A DNA stretch of 64,000 nt, from NCBI GenBank assembly GCA_007844125.1, contig CM017561.1, forward strand, positions 33,565,406-33,629,405. Direction: 5' to 3'. Under the pieces are notes generated by a model. The model was given only the letters and a program-made list of their open reading frames with translations. It was not told the origin of the DNA and searched no databases. This document shows, piece by piece, positions 36,173 through 49,766 of this stretch (within the stretch, counting starts at the first letter, position 1; each line of letters starts with the position of its first letter). Made by a program: the position numbers and the translations under genes. The DNA is from Sinonovacula constricta (lineage: Eukaryota; Mollusca; Bivalvia; Cardiida; Solecurtidae).

Positions 36173-37928
36173 GATTTTTCTGGTCACTTAATTTTCACTG
36201 TGTACATTTCTTCACTCAGCACGTGCATGTTATATTAAATAAATATTCCTTTCACCATCTAATAAACTATTTTCATAACGTACGTAGAGTTGTGTTTTTA
36301 TTTCATTTTAAATGAGTTCATTTGTGACAATTTTGTACAGTAGATTATAAAACAACAACAAACGTAATTTATAGACAGAAATAAAAACAATTGGATATTA
36401 AATGTATTTACCTTCTAAAATGTTAAGGTACAAACGGAAAGGTGTACACAATTCGAGGTTTTACTTTTTGTTTTGCACTTGATTATGCTCACAGAAATGC
36501 CAGATAATTTAAACTGTCACATATGTAGAAATTTAAATGATTCTTAATCGTGATTTATTTCTATCAATAGAAGCTGCGTAAAACGCAGAAAAGACTAATA
36601 TATCGCTACTCTAATATTCAAAGCTAAAGGAAAAAAAACATGGACCAAAAATGGAAGCATGACGTCGGGATTTTAAAAAGAAAAATGAGATACAACCAAT
36701 TTGAAGACAGATCATAATTAACATCGCAGATATAAAACACTATTACAAAACACACAATGTAAGATGATTGCGGTGCAATTGTAACATACACTGAGGGAAG
36801 GTCAATTATAATGCTTTAATTAAAGTAAGCTATATAGAAAACATAGTTTTGAACAATTTCTTGAAAATATACAAATTAACTGCGTTTGTTTTCTAGCTTT
36901 CCATAACTATGTTTTGTCTCGAAAGGTAAGATATAACACTATTTTATAGCGTACAGTCGAAAATCACGCGTTGATCGAATAATGAAAAATGACTTCACAT
37001 TTGTTGAAAGACTTCAATTTGTACAGAACTTTTATGCTATATACTGCGAAACCATGTAATTATTACAAAAATGTAAAAAACAAGAAAGTAAATTGCGCAG
37101 CGGACTGACAAAAACAGCAGTGAGAAATCGTTTACTGAGCCCAGCTTTATTATCCGCAAAATGATTCGAACGAAGTCACGAATGCTAATTAATTCATTAT
37201 GTTTCTTCTTTAAAGACTTTATTCAAAGACAAGTTACAAATGCTTATATCAAAGGACATTGGTTGTTATGACGCAGCAGCATGATATTTTTATGACCTCT
37301 GGTTGCATAAAACCCTAGGTCAAACATTTGTAAAGACTTCAATGTTATTTGGGATATACAGTCTGTATCACTTGTTATTAGATAACCCTCCTTAACTAGT
37401 TAAAAGAAAATGACGAAACTTTGCAACCGAAGATGTTAATCATATCTTTAACTTGTAATTCATATTCTAGACGTATAAATATAAATCTGTTAACCATATC
37501 ATAAACTTATGCAAGAAAAACAGTAAATCATAGTGTAGAACTTTGATTCTAAACCAGGTAGCCATTTCGTCATAATACATGTATGAATGTAAGCCGTTTG
37601 ACCAGTCCGTACAACCACTAATCTTATATCGTAATACATATCGTAAAAAGAATGAATCAAACCGGTGAAGATTATCGTAGAACTATAAATCTAATAATTT
37701 TGTTTATCTTAGAAAACTATTAATCTAAATCGGTAAATCATATCAAAGAACTCTTAATCTTTACCAGTCAATAATATCAATAATCTATATCAGTTAATCG
37801 GAAGATAAATGTATACGAGTCATATTATAGAGCCATGGATCTAAGCAAGTAATAATTTGTTGATATTATCATAGAATGTTAAATTTGACAATTTAGTCAT
37901 TTTATCAAATTAAAATCATTATCAGTTT
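36173..37928. other. No gene seen
   Basis: AT-rich intergenic sequence. No coding exon or repeat was recognised. Toward the right end, loose phrases such as AATCTATATCAGTTAATC foreshadow the 34-bp array that follows. Confidence 0.45.
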
Positions 37929-38350
37929 ATAATATCATAGAACTATAACTCTACACCTGTGAGTTATATAACAGAACTATGACTACACCAGTGAGTTATA
38001 TAACAGAACTATGACTCTACACCGGTGAGTTATATAACAGAACTATGACTCTACACCAGTGAGTTATATAACAGAACTATGACTCTACACCAGTGAGTTA
38101 TATAACAGAACTATGAATCTACCCCAGTTAGTTATATAACAGAACTATGACTCTACACCAGTGAGTTATATAACAGAACTATGACTCTACACCAGTGAGT
38201 TATATAACAGAACCATGACTCTACACCAGTGAGTTATATAACAGAACTACGACCCTACACCAATTAGTTATATAACAGAACTATGAATCTACACCAGTTG
38301 GTTATATAGTAAAACTACCAATCTACACCACTTAGTTATATAACACATAA
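37929..38350 (+). repeat. 34-bp minisatellite, about 12 copies
   Basis: The unit ACTCTACACCAGTGAGTTAT + ATAACAGAACTATG repeats head to tail; outer copies are diverged. Confidence 0.95.
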
Positions 38351-39669
38351 TATATATATATTCTCTGGTTTAGTATAAAAGGCTGGAATTTGACGTTTTC
38401 GAAGGAACAAATAAGAAACAAGTTAGGAGATGCATTGGCCTCTGTCAGTTATAACTTAGGAAGTATTTTGTATGTATATCAAGGTGTGTTTTTTTTTCTA
38501 GAAAATAATTCTTCTTTAAGCGTTTTATATGAGATTTTACATGAAACTTTTTAAGATCATATAAAACAATCAAAGAGAGTACTTTAATGGACTCATTCAG
38601 AATTTTTACTATCATCATCATCATATAATAAGGAACATGTGCCGGCAGCAATTGTAACATTGACTCACAAATTCTTTATGCAACATGAGCAATCAAAACA
38701 TATTTGTGAGAGTACACTTCGGAACTTTACTATTTTTGTAGACTAGGACATCTGCAATAGGAGCTATCAGTTAGGTCAAGTTTGCTCTTTTCATCCCCTT
38801 GTTTTACAACACATACTATAAGAAAAGACGCGTAAAAGTTGAAGGATTAATAAAACTTCATCTGGATAATAAAAATAAGTAAAATATACATGAATTTTAA
38901 TAGCGCGAGAGTAAATAACCTTAACACGTGTTTTACACAGCTATTGGCAATAGTATATAAATGAAACGACATTTGAATTTACCCTTAAACATAAAACACA
39001 CACAATGGGCATCTATCTAAAAGATGGCATAATGCTCAATTCTGATCAGCTTTTCTAATTCCACATTTTGCTGTTTCATGTACGCTCTTATTATAAGCCA
39101 GATATAAACCATACTTTCTATCCTTATATCAACTGCAAGCAGGATTATAGACCTTTTTTCGAAACTGAGTAACGTCCCTTGAAAAATTATCGCTCATTTG
39201 GCAGGCTTCGTTCTCTGTGTAGTAAACCTGAAATGGTGGACTCTTCGAAAGAAATGTGCAGCTTATGCCAATTCGGAAAATAGATAAGTAAGATTAATTA
39301 CGTCTTCACAATCAGTCTGTTGTTGTTTTTTTACCGGAAAGATGCATTTATTAACTTTTTATTGCGTTGGAAAGGTGTTGCAAAGTGTAAACAATGACCA
39401 GCTATATGAGGAGTTCGGAAGACGAAAAAGTGACAATTAATGTCTCTTTTTGGTGTTAAGTTGCCGGAGCCTTCATCACTGCAGTCTTGGGAGAATGATG
39501 CGACTCAAATAATTATCGGATTTCTGGGATGGTGGGATTTACAACTATTTTGTTTTGAAGATGAAAGGTGTACTATGAAGACAGACATGTGTATGGAATT
39601 CAGTACCATAAATCAACGAGATGCTATGTAATGTCGCTACCTGCAGCCAGTGTTAAAAACAATCCTGGC
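38351..39669. other. Intergenic, no recognised gene
   Basis: A 63-codon open frame at 39440-39631 (+, starting MSLFGVKLPEPSSLQSWEND) has an ATG and balanced composition but no recognised homology, and no matching splice context was found. Nothing else can be supported here. Confidence 0.3.
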
Positions 39670-39821
39670 CACAATGTTTGACTTTGTATGTCGAAAGTAT
39701 CAAGCCACACAATGTTTGACTTTGTATGTCGAAAGTATCAAGCCACACAATGTTTGACTTTGTATGTCGAAAGTATCAAGCCACACAATGTTTGACTCTA
39801 TATGTCGAAAGTATCAAGCCA
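39670..39821 (+). repeat. 38-bp tandem repeat, 4 copies
   Basis: The unit CACAATGTTTGACTTTGTAT + GTCGAAAGTATCAAGCCA occurs exactly four times; the last copy has CTATATG for TTGTATG. Confidence 0.96.
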
Positions 39822-40619
39822 TGTTCATTCCGCAAATTGTAATTGCACGGCATAGTAAGTTGTATAATTGTTTACACAAATAAACAGTATTTATGACACA
39901 TTATTTCTAAATCTGTTATTACTTGTGTAAGTAGATATCTCGGTAATTACAGGGCTGGTTGGCGTGGTGTCAGGATAATTGACTGGGTGTAGTGTTAACA
40001 TAATGCAAAACACAGGGCAGCATTACATGTATATATAACTGAAATATTGTTGAAGGGACGATCAACCACTCTTATCTATTTACCTTGGTATATTTTGAAA
40101 AGGAAATTGTGTTCCCTAGTTTAGTTATTTACAGTACAGGTGCATCTTTTTCCAAGGACGTTGAAAAAAAGATTCAACATATAATAAAGTAATAACGCTA
40201 TTTGGGTACTCATGATATGCTGAATCCTAATGAACAAGCTTAAGTTCACATATCTTCTTGCACATGTTTAGCGAATATCGCACGTCAACTAGAGTTTAAC
40301 TCTATGTTAAATTATGTCGTATGGTGCAGAATAATACATTTATAGAATCCTTGCCTGCTTCTAAAGAAGAGTAGTATAGATGCTAATTATGTTGTAGAAA
40401 AAAAGTATTAAAATAATTATACATAAGTGTTATATATACATAATTTTTTGTATGCCCTAGCTGACATGACAGAGGAGATGCTTAATGGTATAATTGATGC
40501 AACAAGAATGTTCCCCAAGTTCAATATTGGCCAATAATAAATACACCCATACTTACCTTCAATTAACAGCTTAACTGCCAAAGCTGTTATCTTTTCTAGG
40601 TTGGGACATGACATATGTG

Positions 40620-41172
40620 TGGTCTGACAGGTCGATGGTGTTCTCAGGTCGATGGTGTTCTGACATGTCGATGGTGTTCTGACATGTCGATGGTGTTCTG
40701 ACAGGTCGATGGTGTTCTGACAGGTCGATGGTGTTCTGACAGGTCGATGGTGTTCTGACAGGTCGATGGTGTTCTGACAGGTCGATGGTGTTCTGACATG
40801 TCGATGGTGTTCTGACATGTCGATGGTGTTCTGACAGGTCGATGGTGTTCTGACATGTCGATGGTGTTCTGACATGTCGATGGTGTTCTGACAGGTCGAT
40901 GGTGTTCTGACATGTCGATGGTGTTCTGACATGTCGATGGTGTTCTGACAGGTCGATGGTGTTCTGACAGGTCGATGGTGTTCTGACAGGTCGATGGTGT
41001 TCTGACATGTCGATGGTGTTCTGACATGTCGATGGTGTTCTGACATGTCGATGGTGTTCTGACAGGTCGATGGTGTTCTGACAGGTCGATGGTGTTCTGA
41101 CATGTCGATGGTGTTCTGACAGGTCGATGGTGTTCTGACAGGTCGATGGTGTTCTGACAGGTCGATGGTGTT
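40620..41172 (+). repeat. 19-bp minisatellite with a two-state variant, 29 copies
   Basis: The unit TTCTGACAGGTCGATGGTG varies almost only at one base (ACAGGTC or ACATGTC). Because 19 is not a multiple of three and no frame contains a stop on the - strand, three repetitive open frames result (for example 40417-41244). They are not credible genes. Confidence 0.97.
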
Positions 41173-41340
41173 ATTGTCAACTTTCATCATAGTCTTTTTA
41201 AAAGAAAACAACATAATGTTACAGCAAAAGTAATGATGGCACAAATATGAATAATATTAATAAAGTGAATAACTCAACGAAAAAAAGCATTTACTGGTAT
41301 ATTTTGTTAGTAAGTACATTGCATCGATACAATTATGGTC

Positions 41341-42200
41341 CATTCTAGGGAGAGGAGGACACCCAGATCAATGCCTTGGTAGAATCAATGGTGTATTGCA
41401 GGTCAACTGGAAGACGTTATCGCATGAGGTTTTCGCTTGACTGGGACTCAACACATTGCAGTGAGTCAGATAACTTGAAAATAAGAAACTTTTCACAATA
41501 CCACGGGTGTCCCTACATTGACTTGTCATTAATGTCAAATTATAAACTACATGTATCTATGCATGCCTTAAGCTGAAGAAGTATTCAGTAATAAAATACT
41601 TTAAACCTTCCATGTTCACAACTCCATTTGTCTCAACTTGAATCATCCTAAACTTGGACACACTAATATTTTTGGATTTAGATAAAATAATGATATGTGG
41701 AAAAAAAACAACCCACTTTTATGTAAACAGGAAAGTTTAATGCTAAGGCACTTTTAGGTATAGCATACCAACAATGATGTAACAAATTCATAAAAAGTAC
41801 ATACCGTGAGTTTACACATTTTCTCAGAAACGTCAGCAATAGGGAAAAAACACGACAGAGTATTTTGTTTCGTAGGACCCACTCTTCCGCCCAAATGCAC
41901 AACACAAAGTCTTGTTTGGTCATCGTTGACAAACATAAAGTTCGGTCGGGCATTTGTGCACCGCTGTATCCACATTTTCTTACACCTATATCGACTGGAA
42001 ATCGATACATCGAAATGTTTCTGTCATCTACTCATCTACTATCTTTCCGCCATAGTTTTTTTACAAACACTGCAATATCGCTGGTGAGAAGACACGATTT
42101 TTTAACACACCGTGAAACGAATAGCGACTGGCAGTCGTTTCAATGTACCACCATAATATTTTCCTGAAGTGACAGGTACTAATTGTGTCCGTCCTTTCCG
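41341..42200. other. Exon-like fragments, unassigned
   Basis: On +, tctag at 41345-41349 is followed by an open stretch EEDTQINALVESMVYCRSTG. On -, about 41975 down to 41812 is open in two frames and ends at a good donor ACTCACG/gtatgt; one frame reads PNFMFVNDDQTRLCVVHLGG, and an ATG at 42010 opens the other. The sequence upstream on - contains an ATGGCGG-like motif. These could be first-exon or remnant coding pieces. I do not recognise a family. Confidence 0.25.
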
Positions 42201-42734
42201 TACTCCAATTGCAGAGTATTCAAGGGGAGATAACCTAGTTAAAAAGACTAGAAACACACAAACGACAGACATCTAGCCAGACGGTAGGCCTACATATGCG
42301 TTTGCTTGAACGTCGGTTACGCTGTAGGTCTTTTTTACAAATGTCGCCCTAAATGCCATACATCGACAGCAGCGACTACGGTAGAAAAGTCGTAGTATTA
42401 AACAGACAAGTGCAGACTGACCAAAATGCACTTTTACCGACGAAGCAGGTTCAGTCTGCGGGGAAATGACGAATAAGGGAAATTTTACCGTCGAAGAGAA
42501 GAGAGGTTCAAAGCCTCCAATATCATTTAACCTGTTTGGCACAGAGGGGGCTCTGCTATGATTTGAGCAGGCATGTCTCTACATACAAAACTCGAATTGT
42601 GATGTTTAATGTGCAACGTTATCAAGGTTGAATCCTGACTCCAGTAGCATTTCCGCAAAACCGATAAAACGGAAATAGTGTTGCCACAAGGTGCTGCAGC
42701 ATGCCACACAACAGAAGGTACACAGAGTTAGCTT

Positions 42735-45700
42735 GTCGAAAATAATGTGACAGTTGCACCCAGGTGTCGAAAATAATGTGACAGTTGCACCCAGGTGTCG
42801 AAAATAATGTGACAGTTGCACCCAGGTGCCGAAAATAATGTAAAAGTTGCACCCAGGTGCCGAAAATAATGTGACAGTTGCACCCAGGTGCCGGAAATAA
42901 TGTGACAGTTGCACCCAGGTGCCGGAAATAATGTGACAGTTGCACCCAGGTGTCGAAAATAATGTGACAGTTGCACCCAGGTGCCGAAAATAATGTGACA
43001 GTTGCACCCAGGTGCCGGAAATAATGTGACAGTTGCACCCAGGTGTCGAAAATAATGTGACAGTTGCACCCAGGTGCCGAAAATAATGTAAAAGTTGCAC
43101 CCAGGTGCCGAAAATAATGTGACAGTTGCACCCAGGTGTCGAAAATAATGTGACAGTTGCACCCAGGTGCCGAAAATAATGTAAAAGTTGCACCCAGGTG
43201 TCGAAAATAATGTGACAGTTGCACCCAGGTGCCGAAAATAATGTAAAAGTTGCACCCAGGTGCCGAAAATAATGTGACAGTTGCACCCAGGTGCCGAAAA
43301 TAATGTGACAGTTGCACCCAGGTGCCGAAAATAATGTGGGTGCCGAAAATAATGTGACAGTTGCACTCAGGTGTCGAAAATAATGTGACAGCTATATCCA
43401 GGTGCCGAAAATAATGTGACAGCTGTACCCAGGTGCCGAAAATAATGTGGCAGTTCGAAAATAATGTGACATTTGTACCCAGGTGCCGGAAATAATGTTA
43501 CAGTTGCACCCAGGTGCCGGAAATAATGTGACAGTTGCACCCAGGTGCCGAATAAATTGTGACAGATGCACCCAGGTGCCGAAAAAAAATGTGACAGTTG
43601 CACCCAGGTGCCGAAAATAATGTGACAGTTGCACCCAGGTGCCGAAAATAATGTGACAGCTGTACCAAGGTGCCGAAAATAATGTGACAGCTGTACACAG
43701 GTGCCGAAAATAATGTGGCAGTTCGAAAATAATGTGACATTTGTACCCAGGTGCCGGAAATAATGTGGCAGTTCGAAAATAATGTGACAGCTGTACCAAG
43801 GTGCCGAAAATAATGTGACAGCTGTACACAGGTGCCGAAAATAATGTGGCAGTTCGAAAATAATGTGACATTTGTACCCAGGTGCCGAAAATAATGTGAC
43901 AGCTGTACCAAGGTGCCGGAAATAATGTGACAGCTGTACCAAGGTGCCGAAAATAATGTGACAGCTGTACCAAGGTGCCGAAAATAATGTGACAGCTGTA
44001 CACAGGTGCCGAAAATAATGTGACAGCTGTACACAGGTGCCGGAAATAATGTGACAGCTGTACCAAGGTGCCGAAAATAATGTGACAGCTGTACCCAGGT
44101 GCCGGAAATAATGTGACAGCTGTACACAGGTGCCGAAAATAATGTGACAGCTGTACACAGGTGCCGAAAATAATGTGGCAGTTCGAAAATAATGTGACAT
44201 TTGTACCCAGGTGCCGAAAATAATGTGACAGCTGTACCAAGGTGCCGAAAATAATGTGACATTTGTACCCAGGTGCCGAAAATAATGTGACAGCTGTACA
44301 CAGGTGCCGAAAATAATGTGGCAGCTGTACACAGGTGCCGAAAATAATGTGACAGTTGCACCCAGGTGCCGAAAATAATGTGACAGCTGTACACAGGTGC
44401 CGAAAATAATGTGGCAGTTCGAAAATAATGTGGCAGCTGTACACAGGTGCCGAAAATAATGTGACAGCTGTACACAGGTGCCGGAAATAATGTGACAGCT
44501 GTACCAAGGTGCCGAAAATAATGTGACAGCTGTACCAAGGTGCCGAAAATAATGTGACAGCTGTACACAGGTGCCGAAAATAATGTGACAGCTGTACACA
44601 GGTGCCGGAAATAATGTGACAGCTGTACCAAGGTGCCGAAAATAATGTGACAGCTGTACCCAGGTGCCGGAAATAATGTGACAGCTGTACACAGGTGCCG
44701 AAAATAATGTGACAGCTGTACACAGGTGCCGAAAATAATGTGACAGCTGTACCAAGGTGCCGAAAATAATGTGACAGCTGTACACAGGTGCCGAAAATAA
44801 TGTGGCAGTTCGAAAATAATGTGACAGCTGTACCCAGGTGCCGGAAATAATGTGGCAGTTCGAAAATAATGTGACATTTGTACCCAGGTGCCGGAAATAA
44901 TGTGACAGCTGTACACAGGTGCCGAAAATAATGTGGCAGTTCGAAAATAATGTGACATTTGTACCCAGGTGCCGGAAATAATTTGACAGTTGTACCCAGG
45001 TGCCGGAAATAATGTGACAGTTGCACCCAGGTGCCGAAAAAAATGTGACAGTTGCACCCAGGTGCCGAAAATAATGTGACAGTTGTACCCAGGTGCCGGA
45101 AATAATGTGACGGTTGCACCCAGGTGCCGAAAATAATGTGACAGTTGCACCCAGGTGCCGAAAATAATGAGACAGTTGTACCAAGGTGCCGAAAAAAATG
45201 TGACAGTTGCACCCATGTGCCGAAAATAATTTGACAGTTGTACCCAGGTGCCGAAGATAATGTGACAGTTGCACCCAGGTGCCGAAAATAATGTGACAGT
45301 TGCACCCAGGTGCCGAAAATAATGTGTGTGCCGAAAATAATGTTACAGTTGCACCCAGGTGCCGAAAATAATGTGACAGCTGTACCCAGGTGCCGAAAAT
45401 AATGTGACAGTTGTACCTAGGTGCCGAAAATAATGTGACAGTTGCACCCAGGTGCCGGAAATAATGTGACAGTTGTACCCATGTGCCGAAAATAATGTGA
45501 CAGTTGCACCCATGTGCCGAAAATAATGTGACAGTTGCACCCATGTGCCGAAAATAATGTGACAGTTGCACCCAGGTGCCGGAAATAATTTGACAGTTGT
45601 ACCTAGGTGCCGAAAATAATGTGACAGTTGCACCCATGTGCCGAAAATAATGTGACAGTTGCACCCATGTGCCGAAAATAATGTGACAGTTGCACCCATG

Positions 45701-46291
45701 TGCCGAAAATAATGTGACAGTTGCACCCAGGTGTCGAAATAATGTGACATTTGTACCCAGGTGCCGAAAATAATGTGACTGTTGCACCCAGGTGCCGGAA
45801 ATAATGTGACAGTTGCACCCAGGTGCCGGAAATAATGTGACAGTTGCACCCAGGTGCCGGAAATAATGTGACAGTTGCACCCAGGTGCCGGAAATAATGT
45901 GACAGTTGTACCCAGGTGCCGGAAATAATGTGACAGTTGCACCCAGGTGCCGGAAATAATGTGACAGTTGCACCCAGGTGCCGGAAATAATGTGACAGTT
46001 GCACCCAGGTGCCGGAAATAATGTGACAGTTGTACCCAGGTGCCGGAAATAATGTGACAGTTGCACCCAGGTGCCGGAAATAATGTGACAGTTGTACCCA
46101 TGTGCCGAAAATAATGTGATAGTTGCACCCAGGTGCCGAAAATAATGTGACAGTTGCACCCAGGTGCAGAAAAATAATGTGATAGTTGCACCCAGGTGCC
46201 GGAAATAGCTTGACAGTTCTACCCAGGTGCCGATTTAATGTTAGAGTTCTACCCTGGTGCCGAAAATAATATGAGAGTTCTACCCTGGTGT
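42735..46291 (-). repeat. 3.55-kb 31-bp minisatellite, about 115 copies
   Basis: The unit is GCCGAAAATAATGTGACAGT + TGCACCCAGGT. Three blocks are visible: TTGCACCC at the left, CTGTACACA/CTGTACCAA in the middle (about 43390-44960), and TTGCACCC/CCCATGTGCC at the right. Truncated units reading GTGGCAGTTCGAAAATAATG recur in the middle block within a larger repeated arrangement. On the - strand the unit has no stop in any frame, so open frames up to 930 codons arise, with a 31-residue period (SHYFRHLGATVTLFSAPGCN). No signal or codon evidence supports translation. Confidence 0.97.
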
Positions 46292-46559
46292 CGAAAGCCG
46301 CATCATGTAAAGCCGCTGGAGCAATTGTGAGACGAACTTGAGAGACACGTTAAACGACGTCCAACCCGACCACGTACACTCACGAATCTTGTCTATATGT
46401 GGAATGTAGTTTCACAACACTTCATTAGATATTAAATTATGTCTGCGCAATTTGCGATGCAGCGATCTGAGAAGAGGGTGATCTTACGAGGTAGATCATC
46501 TTTAAGTATCAAGATATTGGTGGAACCGAAGGATGTTCAATGAGGACACAGGGAAAGAT

Positions 46560-47440
46560 ATGTAGCTAAATCAAAGGGCTATAACTCCATAAACATAAAC
46601 TGTCACTTGTTCGTTTGCTTATATTATGTGAATTTCCACAAACATGTTACGCTCTTTATATATAATTTTGTTGTATGTAACAAGTGGTTGCTAAAAATAA
46701 ACTGATACATGCACCAAACTGGAATAGACTGGTGGATGCTGGAAAATAACCCGTACACTAAAAAGCACGGCCACATATGGTCCAATATCATATTATACAG
46801 TATTTGAAAGGACCATAACTTTGTCATTGTGTTGGTATAAAATACGTACATCTACTCTTATAACCGAAGCTTTCGATAATGTTTGTGTGAATTCTAACCT
46901 GTGGTTGATGAGAAATAGCCAAGATATGGATGCTCCTGTTTCTATACAACATGAAAGGGCCAATAATAAATTTACAAATCAGAATGTGCTGACAATGTGT
47001 ATGTCGGCACTTGTTAGCAAGCTTCCCATAAAGTAAAATTGAATAGCAAAAGGTTCTTGCTGAGAAACAGCCCGGAAACAAATAAAAGGGCAATAGCTAA
47101 AACAGGCTGTGTTGACAATATGCGCATTTCATTGTTTTGGTCAAACTTCACATAAAGTGTCATTGAATTCAAACCAGTAGCTGCTGAGAAATAGTCCGGA
47201 CACAAATGGTCCAATATCACATTATACAGAAATTAAAACAGACAATAAATCCGAGAATAAATCATCGAAAAGGAATGTGTTGACAATACATTCATTTTGA
47301 TGAAGCTGCCCAATAAGTTTCATTGATTTTAAGTCATTGGTTGCTGATATATTACCCGGAAAAAAGCGCGACGGACGGAAAGACAGACGCGACGGACGGA
47401 CGAAAAGACGGACGGACCAAGCGGCGACTATATGCTCCCC
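46560..47440. repeat. Diverged tandem repeat ending in GACGGACGG tract, bivalve-like
   Basis: Phrases such as GGTTGCTGATATATTACCCGG, CTGCTGAGAAATAGTCCGGAC, AATGGTCCAATATCACATTA and TGTGTTGACAATA recur at about 150-190 bp spacing. The array ends in a GACGGACGG microsatellite and CTATATGCTCCCCC. The layout matches a repeat type common in bivalve genomes as I know them. Confidence 0.55.
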
Positions 47441-47980
47441 CGGTTTTTTAAAAACAAAAAAACAAAAACAAACTACCAGTCAAACCTGTCATGGTCTCTC
47501 TGTACTTTCAAGTACTTATAGTTTTCTGTTTAACTTGGATTGGCTTTTAAACATCGTTTGTACATGTCTGTATTTCGATAAACATATTCAAACGTTATGC
47601 CAAATCAGAGCTATCATTTACATGTAACAGAAGTTGCAGGACTGTTGATAGCATAAGTATATTATTTTACTTAGGCGAGACTAAAGCGTCATTTCAGAAG
47701 TATTCTGATCCAATAAATATAAATACATGTAATAATATTTATGGCAAAAAATATATAATCACGCGTATCTTTCGGTAAACTGATTTTGATTATTGTTGTA
47801 ATTTGATTGAAACTCATTGGGGTGATCAATCATTTTATCAGTTGGACATTTTAAAAGGTAAATATATTATACATGTGTTTTTGCTAATATAGTGTATATA
47901 GTGTTATTGATAAGTTTTACAGTTCTGGAATTGTTTTCAGCGATTGGACCGTTTGTTTCTGTGCATTTCTCCTCTGTCTA

Positions 47981-48264
<284 letters not shown>

Positions 48265-49472
48265 ATGAATTTCTTCAACACACTGAAGCCTTTATCACGA
48301 ACAAAGAAATACGTTCCTTCGAAAATGCCAACTTGTTAGTTACCTGATCTTCATAGATTTCCATAAATGTTAAAGTAATGCATCTATCGAGTATCTTTAC
48401 AAAGATGCATATAAAAGCGATCACTTAAAGGCTGTTTATTCTTTAGAAAAAATATTCAGATTCTGTCTTACAGTAGAAACAGCTTAGATAAACAAATGTT
48501 AAAAAGATAATTTTTGTCTTAGTGTGATTAAAAATTAATATCAGTACTCACCTTTTTGCCTAAATATCTATCAAACAATGCACAAAGTCATAAGAAGCAC
48601 TGGCAAGCAAGAAACATACATTAAATGACTCACTCATTTGATACCTTGTCGTTTAGTAACGACGAATCTTATAAGCTCCGTTATCTTTAAAGACAATTTA
48701 GGAGATTTTTTTATCTTTGATTAAACTTTTAACAAAAGTGAATGTGTACTTGCATTTCATCAGGATGTTTAATTCATAGGTTTTCGACTGGTTTAGTGCT
48801 AGCAGTTAGCACTAAGACCTTTAAAGGAACAATTACCATATTTAACAACTATTATTTTACCTTTGGCCATACCAATACCTTTATTATGAACTATAGTTGG
48901 AGAGCTTAATAGTTTGTAAAATTCTTGTGACATCAAAAAATAGACAATTTGAGAGGCATGACTTATTTTCAGGGCTTTGAAAATGTCTTCTTTGTAACAA
49001 AACGTTGACAGTTTTCTGATACATAAAGTGAAAAGAAACTTTCCTTTGATAGTTGTTTGTGTTGTTGTGACAAAAAAAAATGCATAAAATGAAATACGCA
49101 CATTTACCGAAGTATTGTCCTAGCAGGAAACATTTAAGAACTTAAATGTTCTGTAACGATTGTGACTATAGCTAAACCAAACAAAGAAACATGTCATGTT
49201 GCAAATATGGCGTCCGGAAAATAAGGCATTTTATTTGGTCTGTTTTTTGTTGGTTTGACCCAATGCTTAATTTATTGATATAATGTCGTATAATAAATAA
49301 TAAGGAAATTAAAAACCGATTTTATCAGCAAACGTTAGGATAAATTATTAGATATTAAAAGTCAACTATTAAATCCTCAACTGAAAATGACACATTAATT
49401 TGTATGCGTTTGCTTTTGTCTAAGTTTGTTTCGTTAATACAAAACGATATTTGCAGCAGTCTGCAAAGTGAA
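48265..49472. other. No gene seen
   Basis: AT-rich intergenic stretch. A 100-codon open frame on - at 48799-49101 has no recognised similarity or splice context. Confidence 0.4.
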
Positions 49473-49766
49473 AAGGTATGTGTGCGTGTTTGTGTAATTT
49501 CGTGTGTTCGTGTGTGCGGGTGTGAGTGTGTGCGGGTTTATGTGTAAGTGGGTGTAAGTGTGTGTGCAGGTGTGTGTGTATGCCTGTGTTCGTGTGTGCG
49601 CGTGTGAGTGTTTGCGGGTGTACGTGTGTGGGTGTGAGTGTGGGTGTGCAGGTGTGTGCATGTGTGTGCGTGTGCGTGCGTGTGCGTGTGTTCGTGTGGG
49701 CAGGTGTGAGTGTATGCGGGTGTACATGTGTCGGTGTGAGTGTGTGTGCAGGTATGTGTGTGTAGG
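49473..49766 (+). repeat. Degenerate TG-rich simple repeat
   Basis: An imperfect GTGTGTGCGGGTGTGAGTG-type tract with a loose period. The Cys/Val-rich and His/Thr-rich frames are by-products. Confidence 0.95.

Noticed and set aside
40417..41244. 275-codon repetitive open frame on - (SEHHRPVRTPSTCQNTID)
   Set aside because: Product of a 19-bp minisatellite read in rotating frames; the same peptide appears in all three frames.
41678..42167. Four overlapping frames of 73-110 codons on both strands
   Set aside because: Not annotated as separate genes; only the - strand stretch with a donor is kept, as a low-confidence exon-like fragment.
43367..46159. 930-codon and other long - strand open frames
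   Set aside because: They lie wholly inside a 31-bp tandem repeat with no stop in any - strand frame; all three frames are open and cycle through the same residues, so openness is no evidence of coding.
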